This document shows, in pieces, positions 1-5,337 of a stretch of DNA of 5,337 nucleotides. The position numbers and the translations under genes were made by a program. How positions within the stretch are numbered: position 1 is the stretch's first letter; each line of letters starts with the position of its first letter. The stretch comes from CAYPPG01 sp964412555 (GTDB lineage: Bacteria > Hinthialibacterota > Hinthialibacteria > Hinthialibacterales > Hinthialibacteraceae). Below the pieces are notes generated by a model. The model was not told where the DNA came from. It ran no database searches and saw only the letters and a program-made list of their open reading frames with translations. The stretch is from NCBI GenBank assembly GCA_964412555.1, contig CAYPPG010000145.1, positions 1 through 5,337 on the forward strand. Reading direction: 5' to 3'.

Positions 1-66
1 ACTTTGGGTGGAAATCTGACTTCAACTCATGAGGAACTACGATTTTGCATCCGTGTCTTACTATAG
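1..66 (+). CDS. Possible C-terminal tail of a convergent gene, cut by left edge
   Basis: Frame 1 is open from the first base to a TAG stop at 64-66, giving 21 residues that end in ELRFCIRVLL. The other two plus-strand frames close within the first 30 bases. Base composition drops to strongly AT-rich immediately after this stop, as expected at a gene end, and that is the main support. One minus-strand frame is also open across the same bases, but it shows no ATG or GTG start after its preceding stop. The GG...LR.C.R pattern faintly recalls the C-terminal part of formylglycine-generating-enzyme-like proteins, but the stretch is too short to assign. If real, the gene converges on the two-component operon. 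Function is unknown. Confidence 0.3.
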   Translation, partial: TLGGNLTSTHEELRFCIRVLL

Positions 67-344
67 ATAACTTATTGAATTAATTGAAGATGAAGAATTG
101 CCATTTGTGAAATGTAACAATCTCACAACAATTTGAACTATTAGAGTAAAAGTATTTGTTTTAAATCAATTTTCTTATATCAATAGTTCTAACTCTATGA
201 TGTACATATTCCCAAAAATACAATCGGCATTTCGGTCAAAGCCTCGGTCCAATAATAATGCAATATTATCAAAAAAGAGTATTCAAGATTCATTTTATGA
301 CCGACAGTTTCATTAGAAATGTGGTTCCTATACCCACCTTTTTT
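67..344. other. AT-rich intergenic region between convergent gene ends
   Basis: These 278 bases lie between the possible plus-strand gene end and the stop of the response regulator. The sequence is markedly AT-rich and no frame on either strand looks protein-coding. It contains three small inverted repeats: 105-112 with 121-128, 135-142 with 182-189, and 252-257 with 264-269. It also holds TCGGTC twice (232-237 and 244-249). None is a textbook intrinsic terminator for the operon, because no GC-rich hairpin is followed by a T-run in the minus-strand direction. A T6 run on the minus strand (A6 at 271-276) precedes the 252-269 hairpin instead of following it. Confidence 0.6.
105..128. repeat. 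Small inverted repeat, 8-bp arms
   Basis: TTGTGAAA (105-112) and TCTCACAA (121-128) pair over eight positions with one G-T wobble when read on the minus strand, around an 8-base loop. The half-sites resemble TGTGA/TCACA, but the spacing is too wide for a standard CRP-type operator and no adjacent promoter drives a visible gene. It may be a transcript-end structure of either converging unit, or chance in AT-rich DNA. Confidence 0.3.
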
Positions 345-992
345 TCATTCTAATTCAATGATACCTTGGCTGATGGCGTATTTGGTCAAGTCGGCAATGC
401 TGTGCAAATTTAATTTTTTCATAATTCCCTGCCGATGCGAATCGACCGTGCTTTCGCTGATGTGGAGGATATCCGAGATCTCTTTCGTCATTTTTCCCTC
501 CGCGATGAGTTGAAGGACTTCGCGTTCCCGCATGGAAAGAGAAGTGAGAGAAGGTGCGCTACGTGCCGGTTTTTCGTGAAAATACTGGAACACTGAGTCC
601 ATCACTTTTGGGCTGAGGTAGGTTTTGCCGTTTGCCACCGTGCGGATGGCTTCGGCGAGTTCTTTCGCGGCGCTGCTTTTGGGGAGATAGCCGGAAGCGC
701 CAGCTTCGATCATGCGTGCGATATGTTTATTGTGAATGTGGGCGGATAATGTCAACACTTGAATATTCGGTTCGCTGCTTTTGAGTTGTATCGTGGCGTC
801 TGCGCCGTTTAAATCGGGCATGTTGATGTCCATGACGACAACATCCGGTTTGTGCTCTTTGGCCAGCGTGATCGCGTCCCGACCATTGGTTGCGCTCGCC
901 ACGATTTCAAAATCCGGCTCTTTTTCCAAAAGGGAACAGAGACCGTCGAGCATGATTTCGTGATCGTCTACCAACAAAATTTTGATGTTCAT
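345..992 (-). CDS. NarL/FixJ-family response regulator (REC + LuxR-type HTH)
   Basis: This is a 215-residue cytoplasmic DNA-binding response regulator, a normal length for the family. The receiver domain covers about residues 1-120. The acidic pocket is Asp9-Asp10, the phospho-acceptor is Asp55 in VVVMDINMP, the switch residue is Ser83 and the conserved lysine is Lys105 in GYLPK. A short linker leads to a LuxR-type helix-turn-helix at about 149-207, with the signatures REREVLQLIAEGK and STVDSHRQGIMKKL. The ATG at 992 is chosen because the protein then begins MNIKILLVDDHE, as typical receivers do, and an AAGGA lies 11 bases upstream. An in-frame TTG at 1028 would add 12 residues inside the kinase frame and lacks a ribosome site. 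The gene starts one base after the kinase stop codon, so the two are very likely cotranscribed and translationally coupled. HisKA_3 kinases normally signal to this regulator class, so the upstream kinase is the expected phosphodonor. A histidine (His90) occupies the place where relatives often have Tyr or Phe. Target genes cannot be inferred. Confidence 0.96.
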   Translation of the reverse strand: MNIKILLVDDHEIMLDGLCSLLEKEPDFEIVASATNGRDAITLAKEHKPDVVVMDINMPDLNGADATIQLKSSEPNIQVLTLSAHIHNKHIARMIEAGASGYLPKSSAAKELAEAIRTVANGKTYLSPKVMDSVFQYFHEKPARSAPSLTSLSMREREVLQLIAEGKMTKEISDILHISESTVDSHRQGIMKKLNLHSIADLTKYAISQGIIELE

Positions 993-993
993 C

Positions 994-3900
994 TTATGTA
1001 GAATCCTTGGTTGAATGATTGCTGTCAATTTGTAAGGGGGCTTGAATGGTCACGATGGTTCCGAGATTCGGTTTCGATTCGATTTCGAACGTTCCGCCAA
1101 ATCGTTTCAGTTGCTCTTTGATATGATAGAGACCATACCCCCCTCGCTGTTTCGAATTGACTTCAAGAGATGCAGGATCAAAGCCGATTCCATCGTCGGA
1201 AACTTGTATCTTGATTCTATCTTGTTCTCTTTGCAGAGTGATCATCGCCGATGTGGCGTTGGCGTATTTTTTGATATTCATCACCAATTCGCGAATGGCG
1301 CGAAAGAGAAAGTAGCGCATTTCTTCCGAAAGAGGTTTTGGGGTATGATCATCCTCAAAGGTAATTTCGATTCCGAATAATTCGCTGGATCGTTCCGCTA
1401 GTTCGTCAATCGCGGATTCGAGACCCATGCGGTAAAGTGATTGAGGGCATAATTCGAAGGTTAAAGATTGCGTGGATTGCAGCGTTTGTTCCAATCGTTC
1501 GTGGATGGGAGTGATTTGTTGTGAAATGGCTTCATTTTCTTCGGCATCGCCAATCATGCTGAGATCCATAATGGAAAGGGCCAGGGATTGACTGATGCTG
1601 TCATGTAAATCCGAAGCCAGCTGCCGCCGTTCGCGTTCCTCGGTCAAGAGCAGACGATTTTGCGATTCAAGCAATGCTTTGTTTGATTGCTGTAATAAAT
1701 CCGTCCTTTGATCGACAAGTTTTTCTAAATTGATATCATGCTTGATGTGCAATCCCACTAAAATGCAAATGATGAGAAGAGCGATGACCATGCTTCCCAA
1801 GAATAATGGCTGCTTGTACCAAAACGGTGGAACGGTGAAATCCCACATAGCCGGCGTGGGATCGATATTCCAATTCCAATCGATGGCGCGCACTTCGATT
1901 TGGTGTTTGCCGGTTTGTAATCCGGTTTCCGAAATCAAGACATCGTGTGAAAATGGTGACCATGTGTTTCCGTCAATTCGATAGGAATATTGTAATTCTT
2001 CTTCGGGCGTGTTTTTCCATTTGTCGATACCGCTGCAACCGATCAATATCGTTCCGTCGGGGGAAATAACGTCCTGCTTGCCTTTTTCTTGAATCCAGGT
2101 TTGCGGGGGATGGGGGTCGTTGTGAGGGTGATAGAGGCTTAGCCCTTTATTGGTTGCAGCCCAAATGCGATTTTGACTGTCTTCAAAAATATCGAATACT
2201 GTGGAACTCGGTAATCCTTGCTTTTCGCTGATTTTGAACCAATTCTGTTGCCAAAAACGATAAAGACCGTCTTGCGTAGCTACCCAAACGCTTTGATCTT
2301 GGCTTTGGTGAATGGAAAAAACGGTAGCATTGAAGGTTTTCATTTTATTCCATGCATTTCCGTCATATTCGAAAACGGAGTCTTGGGTTCCCACCCAAAT
2401 TTTCTCTTTATCGATTTCCGTTATGCACCATGCCTGGCCTCCTTCATAACCGCTATCGGGATTGAATGTTCGACAATTTTCCCCCTGATAGCTGAGTAAC
2501 TCGTCTTTCAATCCCACCCAAAGATCGCCATTTTTGGCCTTGTAGATTATTTCAGGATTGTTGTAAACCAGTTGTTCATCGATTTGCAGAAGAGGATGAA
2601 AATCAATTCCGTCGAACTCGCCGATGCAGTTATCAAAATCGCGAAGCAGGAGATTTCCGTTGTCCAAAGGACTCATTCCATGAATCGCCTGTTCCCGGGA
2701 AAAGATTTTCATGCGTTCCGTCTTGGGATCGAATGATATCAAATTCAAATTGTAGATAGTATAAAATGTTTGTGTATAGCCATACCCGCTGAAGAATATG
2801 TGTCCATTCGGCAAGGACGCAACGGAGTGATAGGGGCAAGGGGATGGCGAATAATTGACCAGTTTTTCGGGGAGAGAATAGATTTTCCATTTTTCATCTT
2901 GAAGAGTCAATATGGAATCTTGACCGGCAAACCAAAGGTTTCCTCTGTTGTCTTCATGAATAGAATATACCGCTTTTTCCATTCCACGAATTGATGCAGG
3001 AACTTGCCATAACCGGGGAGTTTGTTTCATTAATCCATCACGGGTGGATACCCAAAAACCGCTATGTGGATCTTTGGCGATATGATTCGTGATATTCGGA
3101 AAATAGGAGCGTTCAAGTGTCCTACCTTTTCCATCCTCCTCTACAAGAATTAAAGAACTCTTGGACGCATTCCAATACCATATAGAGTCATCTTCGCAAA
3201 CCACGCTTTCTCCATAATCATCAAAATGATAATATGTTTGCCAGGATTCTCCATCATAATGGAAAAGGACTGCGCGCTCTTTGATGATTGCACTCACAAA
3301 CAATTTTTGTCCCTGCCGATCTTCATATTCAATAATATTTGTTATGAAACTGATATGAGGTATACCCTCTTTTGACAAATACTCTTTCCAGGGAGATTCC
3401 GGTATGATTTCTCCATTCAGGAAGAATATTTTTGCAATTTGCCCACTACCGTATATCCATATCCCGTCTTTCGCGGAAAAAATTTGTTCAAATTCCTCGA
3501 ACGGAGTTTCATCAACATGTTTGATTTGAGTGGTAATGCCGCTTTCGGGATCAAATGTATAGAGAGAATCTCCGGTTACATAAAGCAAACAACGATTATG
3601 AAAAACCTGATCTAAATATTTGGACCAGGTTCTTGTCCAAAAGTGGTTTTCCGCCCCTGATTTTATTGGAGCGATCGTGAATCGATTCCAAATATCTTCG
3701 ATGTTTTTTTTAAAAAGACAAACGACCTGTTTATTTTTTATATGAAGAGTCCATAATTGACCATATTCATCTTCGAACGACCTCATTTGCTTTGGAGAAT
3801 TTTCCGATGGTCTCGATAAGGATCGAAGTGTATATCCATCCAAACGGTCAATCTCCGGATGCAGACGATAATGGACGAGAACATTACCGGTTGGGCTAAC

Positions 3901-5022
3901 AGTGAGAAAACTGGGATCCGGATGACTCAATCCGTCTGAAGTTTTCCAGGTTCGCCAGTTGGGTTCCATTGGTTTTTTGATTTCGGTCAAAATTTTGTCC
4001 AGTGATTCGGTTCCCATTATCTGCAGATTGTTGATTTGGCCTGAAAATGTTGCTAAACCGTCGGAATCCGTGGCGGGCATGATGGTGTAGGATACGCATG
4101 CGGTGGAAGAGGGGACTGTCCAAACGATTTGATCGCCTTTTTTGATCCCACCGTTGTTGATTGTCAATATGTTCCAGTTTTGTGGTGGAGATTCGGTGAT
4201 TGTTATTTTTTCGGTTGGATTCTGCGAACGGATAATTTCCAACGTTACGGGGATCGGTTTTCCCGCTTGATAATAAGAAGCAGTCTGGCGAAAGGCAGTT
4301 GTCGGCGCAGGGGTAAAAGAAACATTACTCGCTTTACAGTAAAATTCTTTTTCACTCCGTTTCCCCGGGCCAAACGCGATTCCATAGGACACTTGATCCG
4401 GCATATTTAACTCTATCCAACTCCCGAATTCCCACTGTTGGCCATCACAAGACCATTCGGAGAAGCAGATATTTTTAGGGGCAATGCGAGTTACACGAAG
4501 AAAAAGAGGTGAGACTACTCTATGATGGCTCAAAGCGATTCTTCTTTGCCCTTCGTGCATTCGATACCAATCATGTCGAACGTTTGATACAAACTGGGGA
4601 TTAGCAAATAGGAGGGTGTTAAAAAAATAGAGAGAGTTTTTTTGGGTGCCATGACTGCGGATCATCAAACCTGCTTGAGCGTCAAAATCCATATCCTCTT
4701 GATCCGGTAATTCAATCCTCGCAGTTAAACTCCATGATCCCGTGCGTTCGCTATAAAGGAACATTCCATGATCCTGTAGATCTTTAAATCCAATTCCGTT
4801 GCTATAAATCGTGTATTCGCAATTCTCACCATCGCGAACCATCTCGACTCGACCGGGAAATTTGATTTTCCCGGATAGGGGAGGAGGGTCTAGAATCCCT
4901 AAATCGATAAGTTTGTCGAAAAGGCCGTATGCAGTCTGAGACGCTTCTGCCTGCGCTCCGGCAGTGAAATGGAATCCGATTCCGATCCCCAATAACAGAT
5001 ATAAGACAACCCGTTTGCGCAT
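994..5022 (-). CDS. HTCS-like sensor histidine kinase with ConA-like and Ig-like N-terminal modules, beta-propellers, Y_Y_Y, HisKA_3
   Basis: This is a 1342-residue inner-membrane sensor kinase. Domains in order: signal peptide at 1-25 (RKR, hydrophobic core, AQA before the cut); concanavalin A-like beta-sandwich at about 51-238 (WSLTARIELP, AGLMIRS, W.CDGQQWEFG); Ig-like module at about 246-337 (PPQNW, QIVWTV, VSYTIMP, ATFSG); 14-15 propeller-blade repeats at about 366-996, clearest from 660 onward (GNLWFAG, GDLWVGL, EKIWVGT, QSVWVAT, NRIWAAT); Y_Y_Y domain at about 1000-1063; one transmembrane helix at 1072-1093; coiled coil at about 1095-1135. The HisKA_3 domain has phospho-acceptor His1140 in SDLHDSISQS, with a D-x-x-x-Q pair (Asp1141, Gln1145) typical of kinase/phosphatase bifunctionality. 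The HATPase_c domain has the N-box around Asn1249, the G1 box DDGIGF (1276-1281) and the G2 box GGYGL (1294-1298). The ATG at 5022 is preferred over an in-frame GTG at 5034, since a GTGGAA ribosome site overlaps that GTG. There is no fused regulator domain, unlike Bacteroides HTCS proteins; the regulator is the next gene, one base away. Ligand unknown; a glycan is a plausible guess from the HTCS family and the ConA-like fold. Confidence 0.95.
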   Translation of the reverse strand: MRKRVVLYLLLGIGIGFHFTAGAQAEASQTAYGLFDKLIDLGILDPPPLSGKIKFPGRVEMVRDGENCEYTIYSNGIGFKDLQDHGMFLYSERTGSWSLTARIELPDQEDMDFDAQAGLMIRSHGTQKNSLYFFNTLLFANPQFVSNVRHDWYRMHEGQRRIALSHHRVVSPLFLRVTRIAPKNICFSEWSCDGQQWEFGSWIELNMPDQVSYGIAFGPGKRSEKEFYCKASNVSFTPAPTTAFRQTASYYQAGKPIPVTLEIIRSQNPTEKITITESPPQNWNILTINNGGIKKGDQIVWTVPSSTACVSYTIMPATDSDGLATFSGQINNLQIMGTESLDKILTEIKKPMEPNWRTWKTSDGLSHPDPSFLTVSPTGNVLVHYRLHPEIDRLDGYTLRSLSRPSENSPKQMRSFEDEYGQLWTLHIKNKQVVCLFKKNIEDIWNRFTIAPIKSGAENHFWTRTWSKYLDQVFHNRCLLYVTGDSLYTFDPESGITTQIKHVDETPFEEFEQIFSAKDGIWIYGSGQIAKIFFLNGEIIPESPWKEYLSKEGIPHISFITNIIEYEDRQGQKLFVSAIIKERAVLFHYDGESWQTYYHFDDYGESVVCEDDSIWYWNASKSSLILVEEDGKGRTLERSYFPNITNHIAKDPHSGFWVSTRDGLMKQTPRLWQVPASIRGMEKAVYSIHEDNRGNLWFAGQDSILTLQDEKWKIYSLPEKLVNYSPSPCPYHSVASLPNGHIFFSGYGYTQTFYTIYNLNLISFDPKTERMKIFSREQAIHGMSPLDNGNLLLRDFDNCIGEFDGIDFHPLLQIDEQLVYNNPEIIYKAKNGDLWVGLKDELLSYQGENCRTFNPDSGYEGGQAWCITEIDKEKIWVGTQDSVFEYDGNAWNKMKTFNATVFSIHQSQDQSVWVATQDGLYRFWQQNWFKISEKQGLPSSTVFDIFEDSQNRIWAATNKGLSLYHPHNDPHPPQTWIQEKGKQDVISPDGTILIGCSGIDKWKNTPEEELQYSYRIDGNTWSPFSHDVLISETGLQTGKHQIEVRAIDWNWNIDPTPAMWDFTVPPFWYKQPLFLGSMVIALLIICILVGLHIKHDINLEKLVDQRTDLLQQSNKALLESQNRLLLTEERERRQLASDLHDSISQSLALSIMDLSMIGDAEENEAISQQITPIHERLEQTLQSTQSLTFELCPQSLYRMGLESAIDELAERSSELFGIEITFEDDHTPKPLSEEMRYFLFRAIRELVMNIKKYANATSAMITLQREQDRIKIQVSDDGIGFDPASLEVNSKQRGGYGLYHIKEQLKRFGGTFEIESKPNLGTIVTIQAPLQIDSNHSTKDST
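1004..1008 (-). promoter_or_regulatory. Ribosome binding site of the response regulator
   Basis: AAGGA on the minus strand lies inside the last codons of the kinase gene, 11 bases before the regulator ATG at 992. The junction reads TAA-G-ATG, so ribosomes finishing the kinase are positioned to restart. The site supports the ATG at 992 over the upstream TTG at 1028. The spacing is slightly long. Confidence 0.5.
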
Positions 5023-5176
5023 GTCGAATTCCACGGTTGATCGTTTTGATCATGACAATTCAATTCAAAATCTTCTATTCTACTATACGCACAAACTGGA
5101 GTGGGATACAGTCCCTAAATCCTGATAAAACATTTGATTGTGAAACCATTGGAAAGAGAAGAGAAAAATGAATTGA
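5023..5176. other. AT-rich leader between receiver gene and kinase operon
   Basis: This 154-base spacer separates the end of the upstream receiver gene from the kinase start and is long enough for a promoter of its own. On the minus strand two overlapping -10-like hexamers occur, TATAGT (5087-5082) and TAGAAT (5082-5077), each one mismatch from TATAAT, but no good -35 box sits 17-18 bases upstream. An inverted repeat TTTTGA/TCAAAA (5044-5049 with 5065-5070) and a direct repeat TTGATC (5037-5042 and 5046-5051) lie just before the ribosome site and could be an operator. A weak GGGA/TCCC hairpin sits near 5101-5116. No clear terminator for the upstream gene is visible, so read-through into the kinase is possible. 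The minus-strand frames after the upstream stop do not encode a helix-turn-helix. Confidence 0.4.
5029..5034 (-). promoter_or_regulatory. Ribosome binding site deciding the kinase start
   Basis: GTGGAA on the minus strand puts a GGA core 7 bases before the ATG at 5022. The alternative GTG start at 5034 is part of this same motif and has no purine-rich site of its own. Starting at 5022 also gives a clean signal peptide beginning with MRKR. Confidence 0.5.
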
Positions 5177-5337
5177 TTATGAATAATATCCGCCGCTCAT
5201 TACCGTTTCGATCGCTTTCATGACCTCCCGGTTCGCTTTGTTTTTTAAGAGATAGCCGCTAACGCCTGCTTCTTTTGCCCGCTCCCGATAATTTTTGCTG
5301 GTGTGTATGGTCAAAATGATGATTTTCACGTTCGGAT
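5177..5337 (-). CDS. Receiver-domain protein, C-terminal half only (cut by right edge); ends without HTH
   Basis: The minus-strand frame is open from the right edge to a TAA at 5179-5177 and gives 52 residues. They match the second half of a receiver domain: a hydrophobic strand VKIIIL, switch Thr (residue 9 of the fragment) followed by IHTS, an aromatic Tyr at 16, EAGVSGYLLK with the conserved Lys at 31, and a final helix ending AIETVMSGGYYS. It aligns almost without gaps to residues 75-127 of the response regulator in this window, with about 20 identities in the first 48 positions. The aspartate pocket lies outside the window. The protein stops exactly where the NarL-type linker begins, so it is either a single-domain receiver, a receiver at the C-terminus of a larger protein such as a hybrid kinase, or a NarL-type regulator that lost its DNA-binding domain. 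It is transcribed in the same direction as the kinase, 154 bases upstream. Confidence 0.85.
   Translation of the reverse strand, partial: PNVKIIILTIHTSKNYRERAKEAGVSGYLLKNKANREVMKAIETVMSGGYYS

Noticed and set aside
105..128. CRP-like operator (TGTGA ... TCACA)
   Set aside because: The spacer between half-sites is 12 bases rather than the usual 6, and no promoter or gene start lies nearby.
224..249. Three TCGG copies (224, 232, 244) as a direct-repeat array or iteron set
   Set aside because: They are short, unequally spaced (8 and 12 bases) and not continued on either side.
321..345. GTGG/CCAC hairpin followed by T7 on the plus strand, as a terminator for the convergent left-edge gene
   Set aside because: The stem has only four clean pairs, it lies over 250 bases beyond the possible stop at 66, and its T-run touches the stop codon of the opposing regulator. 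It may be chance.
319..513. Plus-strand open frame of 64 codons across the end of the response regulator
   Set aside because: It lies opposite the conserved LuxR-type HTH, has no ribosome site or recognisable protein pattern, and is best explained as a shadow of the real gene.
993..1028. TTG start at 1028 extending the regulator by 12 residues
   Set aside because: The extra residues precede a complete receiver start (MNIKILLVDD), overlap the kinase end, and have no ribosome site.
1042..1380. Plus-strand open frame of 112 codons opposite the HATPase_c domain
   Set aside because: The minus strand here encodes the well conserved N, G1 and G2 boxes. The plus-strand product looks like no known protein.
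5023..5176. Remnant of a lost HTH domain after the receiver stop at 5177
   Set aside because: Reading the minus-strand frames through this stretch shows no REREVL-like or THR-like pattern. The region is AT-rich and looks like a normal spacer.

Overview
The window holds a two-component signalling locus on the minus strand: a very large membrane sensor histidine kinase (5022..994), its NarL/FixJ-type response regulator (992..345), and, entering from the right edge, the C-terminal half of a second receiver-domain protein (from 5337 to 5177). A short open frame on the plus strand at the left edge (1..66) may be the tail of a convergent gene. No RNA gene, CRISPR array, insertion sequence or transposase is visible.

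Layout from left to right: a possible 3' end of a plus-strand gene (1-66); an AT-rich non-coding stretch (67-344) with small inverted repeats but no convincing terminator; the response regulator; the sensor kinase, whose stop codon lies one base before the regulator's start; a 154-base AT-rich leader (5023-5176); and the end of a receiver protein that stops where a linker to an output domain would be expected. Transcription of the main pair runs right to left, kinase first.

The kinase resembles the one-piece periplasmic sensors called HTCS or 'Reg_prop / Y_Y_Y' sensors. It has a signal peptide, a long beta-propeller region with 14-15 blade-like repeats, a Y_Y_Y domain, one transmembrane helix, a coiled coil, and a HisKA_3 plus HATPase_c core. 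Ahead of the propellers it carries two extra modules: a concanavalin A-like beta-sandwich (about residues 51-238) and an Ig-like domain (about 246-337). This fused front end is the most unusual item in the window. The likely circuit is that a periplasmic ligand is sensed by the extracytoplasmic modules, His1140 is autophosphorylated in the cytoplasm, and the phosphoryl group passes to Asp55 of the regulator, which then binds DNA through its LuxR-type helix-turn-helix. The ligand and target genes cannot be read from this window.

The organism is probably a Gram-negative-type bacterium, since the sensor needs a periplasm. The ConA-like plus Ig-like style recalls secreted proteins of environmental lineages such as Planctomycetota, Lentisphaerota, Hydrogenedentota or Poribacteria. 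That placement rests on protein style only and is weak. Moderate base composition in the genes and AT-rich spacers fit a bacterial chromosome.
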